A DNA stretch of 64,000 nucleotides from JABDPF01 sp036351055 (GTDB lineage Bacteria > Pseudomonadota > Gammaproteobacteria > Xanthomonadales > SZUA-36): positions 4,318 through 68,317 of the forward strand of contig JAZBOH010000208.1 of NCBI GenBank assembly GCA_036351055.1, read 5' to 3'. Of this stretch, positions 34,395 through 43,264 are shown in pieces. The notes beneath the pieces were generated by a model. That model saw nothing but the letters and a program-made list of their open reading frames with translations. It did no database searches and was not told where the DNA came from. Numbering within the stretch: position 1 is the stretch's first letter; every line of letters begins with the position of its first letter. The translations under genes were made by a program, and so were the position numbers.

Positions 34395-34444
34395 AAAAGG
34401 TACCGGATCCATTTTTCGCCAATTAATGTATCCGGTACCTTTTT
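34395..34444. repeat. palindromic hairpin with flanking A/T runs (repeat copy 2)
   Basis: AAAAGGTACCGGATCCAT (34395-34412) pairs with 34426-34443 at 17 of 18 positions. It shares the core CCGGATxCAT...ATGTATCCGG and the loop style with the hairpin at 34255-34295, so the two are diverged copies of one repeat. A-run and T-run flanks allow bidirectional termination, including that of the yggT transcript that ends at 34469. Confidence 0.7.
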
Positions 34445-34468
34445 AATAGCAGGTAGTTCAGCAGTTCT

Positions 34469-35011
34469 TCAGCGCCCAATCAGAAGCAGCAGGAACCTGA
34501 TAATGATCAGCGCCAGCAGCGGTGAAAGGTCGATGCCGGAGATCGGCGGGATGATCTTGCGGAAAGGGCGCAGCACCGGTTCGGTGAGCTGGTAAACCAG
34601 TGGAATGATCGGGTGCCGGAATTTCTGGCCAAACCAGCTGAGAATGACCGTCACGATGATCAGGATGAAATAGGTCCATAACAGCTTCGCCAGCAGGTTA
34701 ATAGCGGCGAGCAGGAATATCTGCGCCGGCGCCCAGCTTAGCGGGCTCATCAGGCCCAGGAACCAGACGCTGACAGCTTCCAGCGCCAGCATCAACACCA
34801 GCGAAGCCGTGTCGAGTTTTCCAACCGAGGGAATCACCCTGCGCATCGGCACCAGTACCGGGCTGGTGACCTTGACCAGGAACTGGCATACGGGGTTGTA
34901 GAAATCAGCGCGCACCCATTGCAACAGCAGTCGCAGCATCACCGCGGTGACATAGAGGCTGATCAGCGTGCTGACGAGATAGGAAAATGCGGTGGCCATG
35001 CTGGAACTCAT
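34469..35011 (-). CDS. YggT family membrane protein
   Basis: A 180-residue inner-membrane protein with two YGGT domains, each of two helices: about 5-90 (LLRLLLQWVRADFYNPVCQFLVKVTSPVLVPMRRVIP) and about 100-180 (SWFGQKFRHPIIPLVYQLTEPVLRPFRKIIP). The function of the family is poorly defined, with links to cell division, osmotic stress and plastid protein biogenesis. The ATG overlaps the proC stop (ATGA), so translation is coupled. It is the last gene of yggS-proC-yggT. Confidence 0.92.
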   Translation of the reverse strand: MSSSMATAFSYLVSTLISLYVTAVMLRLLLQWVRADFYNPVCQFLVKVTSPVLVPMRRVIPSVGKLDTASLVLMLALEAVSVWFLGLMSPLSWAPAQIFLLAAINLLAKLLWTYFILIIVTVILSWFGQKFRHPIIPLVYQLTEPVLRPFRKIIPPISGIDLSPLLALIIIRFLLLLIGR

Positions 35012-35817
35012 GATGATTCACCTGACAGTTCACGGCTTCGTTTGCGTGCGGCTTCGGCAGCCCGTTTGACCAGTTCAGAATAGCCTTCTGTTTCAAGGAG
35101 CCTCATTGCGGCGTGGGTTGTGCCGTTGGGCGAAGTGACGCGCCGCCGCAGTTCGGCTGCTTCGCCGGGGCTGCTGGCAAGCATGGCGCCGGCGCCAAAA
35201 CAGGTGACGCAGGCCAGGCGGTCGGCGGTTTCATCCGGCAGCCCCATTTCACGGGCCGCATCGGCCAGTACCTCGGCCAGCAGGAAAAAGTATGCCGGTC
35301 CGGTGCCCGAGATGGCTGTTACGGCGTCCATCAGTGACTCGTCTTCCAGCCAGACGACGTCGCCGGCGGCCATCAGGATTTCCTCGGCCTGTTGCTGCTG
35401 TTGCTTGCTGCAGTTGCTGCCTGCAACGACCCCGGTGATGCCGTGCCCGATCAGGGCCGGTGTATTCGGCATCGAGCGAACAACCTGGATCTCATCACCG
35501 AGATGTTTCCGGATCCTGTTGATGGTCGTGCCCGCGGCGATCGAAAGCACCATCTGTCCGGGCTTGACCAGACCCCTCAACTCGTCCAGCACCAGCGTCA
35601 TAATCTGGGGCTTGACGGCCAGCAGGATGACGTCCGCGCCATCCACCGCAGCCTGGGAGTCTGTGAAGGTCGGGATTCTGAACGTGGATTCCAGGTGATT
35701 TCTCGCCTCTTCACTGGGATCAGAGACCCGGATCTTGATATGGGCGCGTGGCGGGTTGACCAGGCCGCTTATCAAGGCGGCAGCCATGTTTCCCCCGCCA
35801 ATAAAAGTAATCAACAT
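35008..35817 (-). CDS. proC: pyrroline-5-carboxylate reductase
   Basis: ProC reduces pyrroline-5-carboxylate to proline with NAD(P)H. The 269 residues begin with the Rossmann motif FIGGGNMAAALISGL (4-18). Conserved parts are LAVKPQIM, RSMPNTPALIGHGITG and the C-terminal DAVTAISGTGPAYFFLLAEVLADAA with the substrate site. It lies 3 nt after yggS and overlaps yggT, forming a common proteobacterial operon. Confidence 0.97.
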   Translation of the reverse strand: MLITFIGGGNMAAALISGLVNPPRAHIKIRVSDPSEEARNHLESTFRIPTFTDSQAAVDGADVILLAVKPQIMTLVLDELRGLVKPGQMVLSIAAGTTINRIRKHLGDEIQVVRSMPNTPALIGHGITGVVAGSNCSKQQQQQAEEILMAAGDVVWLEDESLMDAVTAISGTGPAYFFLLAEVLADAAREMGLPDETADRLACVTCFGAGAMLASSPGEAAELRRRVTSPNGTTHAAMRLLETEGYSELVKRAAEAARKRSRELSGESS

Positions 35818-35820
35818 ACG

Positions 35821-36516
35821 TCAGTTTCCTGCAGGCGGCCGTTGGCCGAACAGATCGGTGCCAATACGCACCATGGTACTGCCATGGCGAACCGCGGCTT
35901 CCAGATCGGCAGACATGCCCATCGATAGGGTATCCAGCGCCAGGCCCTTTTCCAGTAACTCATCGTACAACTCCTTCATGCGCCGGTAGCTGTCGGCCGG
36001 GTCATGGTCGTCCGATGCGATATGTGGAATGCTCATCAGCCCGCGAAGCCGCAATCCCGGTAACTCGGTGCACAGGCGCGCCAGGCTCTCCGCAGCTTCC
36101 GGCAGCACGCCGGCTTTTTGCGGTTCCCTGTCGATATTGACCTGGATACAGACATTCAGCGCTTGCATCGTTTCAGTCCGTTGCGAGGAAAGGCGACGCA
36201 GGATTTTCTCACGATCCACGCTCTGTACCCAGTGGAAATGTTGCGCGACTTCGCGGGTCTTGTTCGATTGCAGCGGGCCGATGAAGTGCCACTCGATATC
36301 CAGGCTGGACAATCGCTGCATCTTGTCAAGCGCCTCCTGTACATAATTTTCGCCAAAACAGGTTTGGCCAAGCGCATGCAGTTCGGCAATTTTTTCGACG
36401 GAATGACGTTTGCTCACCGCCAGCACGACCACTTCAGAAGGTGGTCTGGCTGCCGTTCGGCAAGCAAAATCAACCCTTGAACGAATATTGTTAAGATTTT
36501 CTTTTAAGTTATTCAT
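35821..36516 (-). CDS. YggS family PLP-binding homeostasis protein
   Basis: A 231-residue single-domain alanine-racemase-fold protein of the YggS/PROSC family that binds pyridoxal phosphate and buffers vitamin B6. The PLP lysine is Lys36 in VLAVSKRHS. FGENYVQEA, WHFIGPLQSNKTR and SMGMSADLEAAVRHGSTMVRIGTDLFG are the standard signatures. I took the start MNNLKENLNNIRSRV at 36516; an extension to 36663 has no similarity and would overlap the pilT promoter region. It is divergent from pilT. Confidence 0.94.
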   Translation of the reverse strand: MNNLKENLNNIRSRVDFACRTAARPPSEVVVLAVSKRHSVEKIAELHALGQTCFGENYVQEALDKMQRLSSLDIEWHFIGPLQSNKTREVAQHFHWVQSVDREKILRRLSSQRTETMQALNVCIQVNIDREPQKAGVLPEAAESLARLCTELPGLRLRGLMSIPHIASDDHDPADSYRRMKELYDELLEKGLALDTLSMGMSADLEAAVRHGSTMVRIGTDLFGQRPPAGN

Positions 36517-36638
36517 CTTGCAGGCAGACTTAGCTTGATCTATGGTTATGATTGTTGCGTGTGATACATGGATTGAAAATGTGCCTTCCGTTGTGGTTTT
36601 GACGCATTGTAACGCGACAACGTCTTGAAGGAGGGAAT

Positions 36639-37676
36639 ATGGATATTGCTGAACTGCTCGCATTTGCGGTCAAAAACAACGCTTCGGACCTTCACCTGTC
36701 TTCGGGCCTGCCCCCGATGATTCGTGTGGACGGTGATATCAGGCGGCTGACCCTGCCTGCGCTGGACACGGCACAGCTCCAGGAGTTGATTTACAGCACG
36801 ATGAGCGACCAGCAGAGGCGCGACTACGAAGCCAACCTGGAAGTCGACTATTCCTATGCTGTTCAGGGGCTTGCCCGCTTCCGTGTCAACTGTTACCACC
36901 ACGATCGAGGGGTCGGCGGAGCTTTCCGCACCATCCCGGATTCGGTTTGGACACTCGAAGACATCGGGGCGCCGCCCATTTTCAGGGACATCATCGACGC
37001 TCCGCGTGGACTGATCCTGATGACGGGGCCAACCGGTTCCGGTAAGTCAACCACACTCGCGGCCATGATCGACCACCTGAACAACCAGGTCGAGGGCCAC
37101 GTGCTGACGATCGAGGACCCAATCGAGTTCGTACACCGCTCCAAGCGTTGCGTCATCAACCAGCGCGAGATACATCGTGATACCCACGGATTCAACCAGG
37201 CGCTCAGAGCCGCGCTGCGTGAAGACCCGGATATTATCCTGGTCGGCGAAATGCGCGATATCGAAACGATCCGCCTGGCACTGACCGCGTCCGAGACCGG
37301 TCACCTTGTGTTCTCCACGCTGCATACGAGCTCGGCGCCCAAGACCGTGGACCGCATCATCGATGTCTTCCCGACCGGTGAGAAGTCCATGGTCCGTTCC
37401 ATGCTGTCCGAGTCTTTGCGGGCGGTGATCACCCAGACCCTGCTGAAGCGTATCGGCGGAGGCCGCGTGGCGGCCTGGGAAATCATGGTGGCCACGCCAG
37501 CCATCCGGAACCTGATCCGGGAAGACAAGGTGGCGCAGATGTATTCCGCCATCCAGACCGGACAGAACGCCGGCATGCAGACTCTTGACCAGGCGCTTGA
37601 AGCCCTGGTCCAGCGCGGCATCATCAACAAACTCGAAGCGGCCCGGAGGGCTGTTGACAAGAGAATGTTCCAGTAG
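36639..37676 (+). CDS. pilT: type IV pilus retraction ATPase PilT
   Basis: PilT is the hexameric ATPase that depolymerises type IV pili at the inner-membrane base and powers twitching. The 345 residues have the N-terminal domain with ASDLHLSSGLPPMIRVDGD (15-33), Walker A GPTGSGKST (130-138), the Asp box EDPIEF (159-164), Walker B DIILVGEMRD (198-207), the His box around GHLVFSTLHT (221-230) and the retraction signature AIRNLIRE (288-295). A strong Shine-Dalgarno (GGAGGGA) precedes the ATG. pilU follows 11 nt later. Confidence 0.98.
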   Translation: MDIAELLAFAVKNNASDLHLSSGLPPMIRVDGDIRRLTLPALDTAQLQELIYSTMSDQQRRDYEANLEVDYSYAVQGLARFRVNCYHHDRGVGGAFRTIPDSVWTLEDIGAPPIFRDIIDAPRGLILMTGPTGSGKSTTLAAMIDHLNNQVEGHVLTIEDPIEFVHRSKRCVINQREIHRDTHGFNQALRAALREDPDIILVGEMRDIETIRLALTASETGHLVFSTLHTSSAPKTVDRIIDVFPTGEKSMVRSMLSESLRAVITQTLLKRIGGGRVAAWEIMVATPAIRNLIREDKVAQMYSAIQTGQNAGMQTLDQALEALVQRGIINKLEAARRAVDKRMFQ

Positions 37677-37687
37677 GAGACGGGAAC

Positions 37688-38815
37688 GTGAAAATTGTAG
37701 ATACCTGGCTCAAGCAACTTCATGACGAGGTTGGTTCCGACCTGTTCATCACCGTGGACGCACCGCCCTGCATCAAGGTTCATGGCAAAATCAAGCCGAT
37801 TTCAACGGACCTTCTAACCGCAGACAAGTGCCGCGAGATCGTGCTGAGTGTCATGCACGAGCGGCAAAAGGAAGAGTTCCGTAATACCCAGGAACTACAG
37901 TTTGCCTACTCGCTCGGGCCGGATGTGCGTTACAGGATCAGTGCCTTCGTGCAGCAGGGCATGACCGGCATGGTCGCACGCCGCATCGAGACACGCATTC
38001 CGAATTTCGAAGAACTGGGCTGCCCCGACGTGATGCACGAACTGGCGCTTGAAAAGCGCGGAATCATCCTGTTCGTGGGTGCGACCGGCACCGGTAAGTC
38101 GACCTCCATGGCCGCCATGATCGGTTATCGCAACCACCGTATGACGGGCCATATCATCACGATCGAGGATCCGATTGAATACGTGCACCAGCACGGCAAA
38201 AGCCTGATCACGCAACGTGAGGTTGGCATCGACACCGAGTCGTTCGAGGTCGCCCTGAGAAATACACTGCGCCAGGCGCCGGACGTGATCCTGATCGGTG
38301 AGGTTCGGACGCGGGAAACGATGGAGCACGCGATCACGTTTTCCGAGACCGGTCACCTGGTGCTGGCCACGCTGCACGCGAACAACGCCAACCAGGCCAT
38401 GGACCGCATCCTGCATTTCTTCCCGGAAGATCAACGGGAACAGATTCTGCTGGACCTTTCCTTCAACCTGAAGGCGACAATTGCACAGCAGTTGATCCCC
38501 TCGGTTGACGGTTCCCGGCGCTTTGCCGCGTTCGAGGTGCTGATGGCGACCCCGCTGGTCAAGGACCTGATCCGAAAGGGCGAGATCGGAGAACTGAAGC
38601 TGGTGATGCGGGACTCTGGCCACCACGGAATGATTACCTTCGACCAGTGCATGTTCAATATGTACAAGGCCGGCCAGATTTCATACGATGACGCTTTACG
38701 TTACGCCGATTCTGCCAACGAAGTCCGCCTGATGATCAAACTCGATGAGGGCGGTGACGCCGAGACACTGGCAAAGGGACTGGAAGGCGTAGAGGTACTG
38801 GGAAACGAATTTTAG
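37688..38815 (+). CDS. pilU: type IV pilus ATPase PilU
   Basis: PilU is the PilT-dependent accessory retraction ATPase. The 375 residues include DLFITVDAPPCIKVHGK at the N terminus, Walker A GATGTGKST (about 131-139), EDPIEYVH, DVILIGEVRTRETMEHA and GHLVLATLHANNANQ. A longer C-terminal tail than PilT ends in the ARLMIKLDEGGDAETLAKGLEGV type region seen in PilU proteins. It is directly followed, after 3 nt, by a response-regulator gene, which suggests that motility and signalling genes are transcribed together. Confidence 0.97.
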   Translation: MKIVDTWLKQLHDEVGSDLFITVDAPPCIKVHGKIKPISTDLLTADKCREIVLSVMHERQKEEFRNTQELQFAYSLGPDVRYRISAFVQQGMTGMVARRIETRIPNFEELGCPDVMHELALEKRGIILFVGATGTGKSTSMAAMIGYRNHRMTGHIITIEDPIEYVHQHGKSLITQREVGIDTESFEVALRNTLRQAPDVILIGEVRTRETMEHAITFSETGHLVLATLHANNANQAMDRILHFFPEDQREQILLDLSFNLKATIAQQLIPSVDGSRRFAAFEVLMATPLVKDLIRKGEIGELKLVMRDSGHHGMITFDQCMFNMYKAGQISYDDALRYADSANEVRLMIKLDEGGDAETLAKGLEGVEVLGNEF

Positions 38816-38818
38816 TCC

Positions 38819-39505
38819 ATGCGAGTTTTGATAATCGAAGACAATCCGGATATTGCCGCCAACCTCGGTGATTACCTGGAAGATCACGGCCATACCGTGG
38901 ATTTTGCTGGTGACGGCATCACCGGACTACACCTGGCGGTTGTTAACGACTTCGACGCGATTGTCCTGGACCTGGCCCTGCCGGGTATGGACGGTCTCGA
39001 GGTCTGCCGCAAACTGCGCACCGAGGCCGGCAAAGATACGCCGGTACTGATGCTGACGGCGCGTGACCGGCTCGAGGACAAGCTGGCCGGATTCGATACC
39101 GGCGCCGACGATTACCTGGTCAAGCCATTTGAACTGCAAGAGGTCGCTGCGCGGCTGAAGGTTCTGTCCGGCCGTGGCCGGCGGCGTAACCGGCGGGAGT
39201 TGAAAGTCGGTGACCTTACTTACAACATGGACACGCTGAACGTCGACCGGGGCGGCGAGGAGATCTACCTGAACCCGATTGGCCTGAAACTATTGCACTG
39301 CCTGATGAACGCCTCTCCCAACGTGGTTTCGCGTGCGGAACTCGAGATGGAAGTCTGGGGTGAGGAAATGCCAGACAGTGACAGCCTGCGTGTGCATATT
39401 CACTCGCTGCGCAGCGCCATAGACAAACCCTTCGGTAGCAACATGATCCAGACCCGTCACGGAATCGGTTACCGCCTGGTCGAGCCGGATGCAGTATCGT
39501 CGTAG
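38819..39505 (+). CDS. OmpR-family response regulator
   Basis: The 228 residues hold a receiver domain (acidic pocket ED at 7-8, phospho-acceptor Asp51 in VLDLALPGMDG, Thr in MLTARDR, Lys in DYLVKPFEL) and a C-terminal winged-helix DNA-binding domain (about 128-225, LNPIGLKLLHCLMNASPNVVSR and HIHSLRSAIDKPFGSNMIQTRHGIGYRL). The cognate kinase gene overlaps it by 17 bp. The recognition helix lies in the DSLRVHIHSLR part. The signal and target genes are not evident; adjacency to pilTU is the only hint. Confidence 0.95.
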   Translation: MRVLIIEDNPDIAANLGDYLEDHGHTVDFAGDGITGLHLAVVNDFDAIVLDLALPGMDGLEVCRKLRTEAGKDTPVLMLTARDRLEDKLAGFDTGADDYLVKPFELQEVAARLKVLSGRGRRRNRRELKVGDLTYNMDTLNVDRGGEEIYLNPIGLKLLHCLMNASPNVVSRAELEMEVWGEEMPDSDSLRVHIHSLRSAIDKPFGSNMIQTRHGIGYRLVEPDAVSS

Positions 39506-40766
39506 GCTTCGCAGCCGGATCGTTCTCTCATTCCTGGTATTTGGAACCCTGCTGAGCGCTCTGTTCGCGCTCAGCACGCTGTTGCTGCAGGATTACGTCG
39601 AAGACAAGCTCATCGGCGATACCATCGAACAGGAACTGGACGACTACGTAACGCAGTTGCGACTGGATCCCTCGGTAGTCGAGCCGTTTTACACCCGCAT
39701 CCAGGGCTACATCACGAGACCCGGTGATCCCAACCAGACCGTTACCCCGGAGGTCCGTGACCTGCCGAACGGTGTTCACGACGTTCGTATCGCGGGCGGT
39801 GTTTTCAAGGCGGCCGTGCGCAAGGAGGACGATCTCTGGGCGTTCCTGATTTACGACGTCAGCGACAACCAGCGCATCGAAAGGCTGCTGATAATCGGTC
39901 TTATCGGGGTTGTCCTGTTGTTTTCACTCATGTCTTTCATGCTGGGCGTGTCTTCCTCCAGGCGGGTCATGAAACCCGTGACCGACCTGGCCGCGCGCCT
40001 GGACACCCTGAGTGAGGAAGGCAAGCCGGAAAAGCTGTCCGAACATTTTGCCGATGATGAAGTCGGCCAACTCGCTAACGCCCTGGACAGTTATGCCGAC
40101 CGCCTGCACCACCTGGTTGAGCGCGACCGGGAATTCAACGCCGATGTCAGCCACGAACTGCGCTCGCCGCTAACCGTCATCACGGGTGCCACCGAACTCC
40201 TTCTCACCCAGCCGGACCTGGACGAAAAAGTGCGGACGAGGTTGTTGCGGATCGCCCGCGCGGCGCGCCAGTCGGCTGATATTACGACGGCGCTGCTCCA
40301 TCTCGTGCGGGCCGAACAGGGTGTCGACCAGGACAGCAGCGCCCACAATATCGGTCGTATCGTCAACGAAGTTGTGCACCTCTACGAGCCCCTGGTTGGC
40401 AACAAGGACCTCGTGCTGCGGGTTGCAGAGGAAGACCGTGTGAGCGTTATTGCACCCGAGTCAGTGGTCGCCGTGACGGTTGGCAACCTGATCGGCAACG
40501 CAATGCGCTACACGACGGAAGGCGAGGTGGTCATCACCATTGGTAAAGGGCGAGTCACTGTCGAAGACACGGGGCCGGGAATTCCTGAAGAAGACCTGGA
40601 ACGCGTGTTTGAGCGCCACTACCGTGGCCAGAATATATCCGGCAAGGGTTCTGGCCTGGGGCTGGCGATTGTCAAGCGGCTGTGTGAACTGTATGGCTGG
40701 TCCGTGCACTTTAGCAACCGTGAAAGCGGTGGTTTGCGTGCGGAATTGAAATTCTTCGGAGAATAG
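39489..40766 (+). CDS. membrane sensor histidine kinase
   Basis: The 425-residue kinase has two membrane helices (about 13-34 and 133-153) that enclose a short periplasmic sensor of about 100 residues. A HAMP domain (about 155-205) follows, then HisKA with the phospho-acceptor His222 in FNADVSHELRSPLTVITG. The HATPase has an N-box NLIGNAMRYT, G1 DTGPGIPE, F-box RVFERHYRG and G2 GKGSGLGLAIVKRLC. Its start lies 17 bp inside the response-regulator gene, so the pair is translationally coupled. The zinc-ribbon gene follows with a 1-nt gap. Confidence 0.95.
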   Translation: MQYRRRLRSRIVLSFLVFGTLLSALFALSTLLLQDYVEDKLIGDTIEQELDDYVTQLRLDPSVVEPFYTRIQGYITRPGDPNQTVTPEVRDLPNGVHDVRIAGGVFKAAVRKEDDLWAFLIYDVSDNQRIERLLIIGLIGVVLLFSLMSFMLGVSSSRRVMKPVTDLAARLDTLSEEGKPEKLSEHFADDEVGQLANALDSYADRLHHLVERDREFNADVSHELRSPLTVITGATELLLTQPDLDEKVRTRLLRIARAARQSADITTALLHLVRAEQGVDQDSSAHNIGRIVNEVVHLYEPLVGNKDLVLRVAEEDRVSVIAPESVVAVTVGNLIGNAMRYTTEGEVVITIGKGRVTVEDTGPGIPEEDLERVFERHYRGQNISGKGSGLGLAIVKRLCELYGWSVHFSNRESGGLRAELKFFGE

Positions 40767-40767
40767 A

Positions 40768-41145
40768 ATGAGCATCATCTCCTGTCCCGAATGTGGCAAG
40801 AAAGTTTCCAGTCTGACACCTATCTGCCCCCATTGCGGACACCAGGCCGGGGAAGTCTCAGAGGAAGACCTGGCGATTTTTCGGGCCCGCAAGCTGCGTG
40901 ACCGGATTTATCGCCTTAACATGGCCAGTTACCTGGTGATCACGGTATTCCTGGCGGCGTTTGGCTGGTACTGGTGGGATTCAAGCGGCTTTAGCCAGGC
41001 GTCATCAGCCGGCCCTTTCATCCTGATGGCCATCGCGGCGATTGCTTACCTCACCGTCCGCGGTTTGCTGTTCCACGCCCGCAGCCAGCAAAAGGTCATG
41101 CGCCAAAGCCGTAAAATGAGCAGCGACCTGCGACGAAACCTGTAG
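40768..41145 (+). CDS. zinc-ribbon membrane protein of unknown function
   Basis: A 125-residue protein with an N-terminal zinc ribbon of two CxxC pairs (Cys6/Cys9 in CPECG and Cys20/Cys23 in CPHCG). A charged linker follows, then two membrane helices (about 45-64 and 75-95) and a basic tail (RSQQKVMRQSRKMSSDLRRNL). It is the last gene of the kinase operon, one base after the kinase stop, and may modulate the kinase or another membrane complex; this is a guess from position. The gap 41146-41231 that follows contains an imperfect 10-bp inverted repeat (41177-41186 with 41218-41227). Confidence 0.8.
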   Translation: MSIISCPECGKKVSSLTPICPHCGHQAGEVSEEDLAIFRARKLRDRIYRLNMASYLVITVFLAAFGWYWWDSSGFSQASSAGPFILMAIAAIAYLTVRGLLFHARSQQKVMRQSRKMSSDLRRNL

Positions 41146-41231
41146 AACGAAAAGCCAGGTTACTGGGGAGACGAAAGGGCTGCGGCTTTACCGCAGGCAA
41201 AAAAGCGCGTCCGCAGTGCCGTAGCCCAAAC

Positions 41232-41753
41232 TTATTGAATTCGCTTGACCTTACACTCTGATTTGTAGCCCTCGATATGCAAACTCCAGGAGCTGAACAG
41301 GCCGGGTTCGATCACAGCAACCGGGTTTTCCAGGTCCTTCACGTAAAACTTGTCGCGATCGTCCTGTACCCAGATCATGCCATTTTCAAGCTTGAAAATG
41401 GTCTGGCCATCCCAGCCATCGAACTCGCCCACGATCGCACTCCTGATGGGCGAATCGTCTTTTTTGTCATCCGAGGCCAGGCCGCGGCGATCGCCACCGG
41501 CAACGGCGGCTTCAGAGGTTGCAGCGGCGGTTGATGTTGCGGCCACGGCCCCGGCCGGTGTATCCAGCGTGCCCAGTGAATGTGCTCGGATCCAGGCATT
41601 CAGGGCGTCCAGTTCCTGTTGCGATAATTTGCCCAGCCCCGCGGCCATGAACTCCTTGCCGGTCATTTGTTCTTCGAGCGAGGAAAATCCATCTGCGGCC
41701 ATGGCGGACACGCTGGTGGTCAGGGCGAGGAGGGCAACAAGAATTTTTTTCAT
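41232..41753 (-). CDS. exported protein of unknown function
   Basis: A 173-residue protein with a signal peptide (MKKILVALLALTTSVSAMA). It has an N-terminal segment with QMTGKEFMAAGLGKLSQQELDALNAWIRAHS, which looks like a small helical EF-hand-like or cytochrome-like pair. A low-complexity Ala/Thr linker (about 66-85) follows. The C-terminal part (IRSAIVGEFDGWDGQTIFKLENGMIWVQDDRDKFYVKDLENPVAVIEPG) is a beta-rich domain seen in other hypothetical proteins of this group. It ends in a Lys-rich ECKVKRIQ. The gene lies next to an outer-membrane barrel gene on the same strand, but 117 nt apart. No function can be assigned. Confidence 0.8.
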   Translation of the reverse strand: MKKILVALLALTTSVSAMAADGFSSLEEQMTGKEFMAAGLGKLSQQELDALNAWIRAHSLGTLDTPAGAVAATSTAAATSEAAVAGGDRRGLASDDKKDDSPIRSAIVGEFDGWDGQTIFKLENGMIWVQDDRDKFYVKDLENPVAVIEPGLFSSWSLHIEGYKSECKVKRIQ

Positions 41754-41870
41754 TTCATCAACCTTAAAACGCGGAACCGCGAAAGTCTAACATGGACCAT
41801 GAAAGCATGGCGATCGTTCCGGGAACGGTTTTTGGCAAAGGCGAAAGACGGGAAGAGCAGCTCTCTGGAT

Positions 41871-43058
41871 CTACAGGTCCTGCTTGTAACGCACGTATGG
41901 AATCCGGCCGTAAATGGATTCCAGCGGATCGACCGGCGTGTTCTCAACACTGCTTACGTTTTCAGCCCCTGCATTGGTCAGGTTACTGGCGCCAACGGTC
42001 AGGTTGGCATTCCATGGAGTTCGCCAGGTGAAGTGCACGTCGAATGTCGTCAGGCTGTCCACGCTATTGCGGTTCAGGAAGTCAACAGAGTCGCGATAGA
42101 AGCCCTGGATGCCGCCACTGAATGAACCACGGCTCCACTCGAGGTTCATCTGGGCCGAGTTGAAGGGTTCGGCTACGGTCCATGACAGGGCTTCGGCGCT
42201 GCTGGCGTAAATGCCCTGGTACTCGGCTTCGAGTATGTGAGAAAACGCAAGCCCGAGCTGGATGTCACCGCTGTTGTCGGTAGTGATTCCAACCTTGAAA
42301 TTCAGGTCCACGCCACTGGCTTCACTGTTCAGGTACTGAAGCGGATCGCCGCCTGAATTCGGAACGAGCGGGTTACCCAGGTTGGGTGACAGCAGTGGGC
42401 CTGCCAGGGTTGCCTGGCCTTGAACCTGATTGAACGGTTGCACGCCGGCTTGGCGGACAGCTGCATCCTGGTTAAACCAGTTGATCGAGGTCGAGGCATT
42501 GGAGAAGTCCATTTTTGCCCCGAGGTCAATCCGCCGTTGCTCGCTTGTTGCAATGGGCTCATTGACAAAGCGGCAACCAGAGGCTGTATAGGAATCTGCG
42601 CGCAAGACCCCGTTCATACACTGAATGCTGCCCAGGGACTGGAACCGGGCTGTGCCCACTTGCTTGTCGACGCCCGCGGTCAGGCTGAAATTATCGGCAA
42701 CGGGAACATTCAGGGTTGCATCCAGGCCAAGCAGGTTGCTGCCGTTGTCCAGCACCCGCGCCCGTGTTCCGCCATGCAGCGACAGGGGCTGTCCAAGCTG
42801 GAGTTGAAGCTTCTGTGTTTCACTGCCGCCGAGGTCAAAATCAAGCCCGGCGTTCGGATCCATGACCAGGGGATACGACTGCGTGCCCACATTTACCGGC
42901 GTGCTGCTTTCGGAAATGAGCTTCAGCGTACCGTTGGGCAGGATTGGCGTGACCGTCGCCTGATCGGCAGCCTGGGTTCCACTGGTCCCCAGGCACAGCA
43001 ACAAGACGGGCATGAAAATCCCGATCCTTATTTTCTTGTTGGCCTGGATGGTGCGCAT
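41871..43058 (-). CDS. outer-membrane beta-barrel protein resembling a TonB-receptor barrel without plug
   Basis: A 395-residue exported protein with a signal sequence (IGIFMPVLLLCLGTSGTQA). The body is made of alternating hydrophobic strands (LGLDATLNVPVADNFSLTAGVD, DLNFKVGI, IQLGLAFSHIL, MNLEWSRGSFSGGIQGFYRDSV). The C-terminal part (TWRTPWNANLTVGASNLTN and IYGRIPYVRYKQDL) is very like the end of TonB-dependent receptors of xanthomonad-type bacteria, but no plug domain or TonB box precedes it. Two cysteines (SIQCMNG and SGCRF) may form a loop disulfide. It may be a specialised porin or a remodelled receptor. Function unknown. Confidence 0.78.
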   Translation of the reverse strand: MRTIQANKKIRIGIFMPVLLLCLGTSGTQAADQATVTPILPNGTLKLISESSTPVNVGTQSYPLVMDPNAGLDFDLGGSETQKLQLQLGQPLSLHGGTRARVLDNGSNLLGLDATLNVPVADNFSLTAGVDKQVGTARFQSLGSIQCMNGVLRADSYTASGCRFVNEPIATSEQRRIDLGAKMDFSNASTSINWFNQDAAVRQAGVQPFNQVQGQATLAGPLLSPNLGNPLVPNSGGDPLQYLNSEASGVDLNFKVGITTDNSGDIQLGLAFSHILEAEYQGIYASSAEALSWTVAEPFNSAQMNLEWSRGSFSGGIQGFYRDSVDFLNRNSVDSLTTFDVHFTWRTPWNANLTVGASNLTNAGAENVSSVENTPVDPLESIYGRIPYVRYKQDL

Positions 43059-43224
43059 TATTCGTTTTGCCTGAACTAATTATCCGTCCGGATTCCGCTC
43101 ACTGCTGCCTTAGAGGGCTGACACAACTAAAAGTTTAGTTCAATCTTAACAAATTTCTACACCCCGGGCCTTAAAAAGCATACAAAAAACAGGGCCCAGG
43201 TAGAGCGCCGCAATGATACAAGGC

Positions 43225-43233
43225 TGATATACT
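43225..43233 (+). promoter_or_regulatory. extended -10 promoter of the thioredoxin-fold gene
   Basis: TG-A-TATACT is a good extended -10 that would start transcription near 43240, about 25 nt before the ATG at 43265. No -35 match is seen. The rest of the gap 43059-43224 is AT-rich and must also contain the promoter of the divergent barrel gene. It contains GGGCC...GGCCC arms flanking an A-rich loop and nothing else I can name. Confidence 0.5.
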
Positions 43234-43264
43234 TTCAGAAATTCAACTGGAATGGATTTGAGTC

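Noticed and set aside
34255..34444. Possible CRISPR-like repeat pair
   Set aside because: Only two imperfect copies, each itself a hairpin with T-run; no spacers or cas genes.
41177..41227. Terminator between the zinc-ribbon gene and the convergent exported-protein gene
   Set aside because: The inverted repeat has mismatches and the A-run lies inside, so there is no T-run on either strand at the right place.
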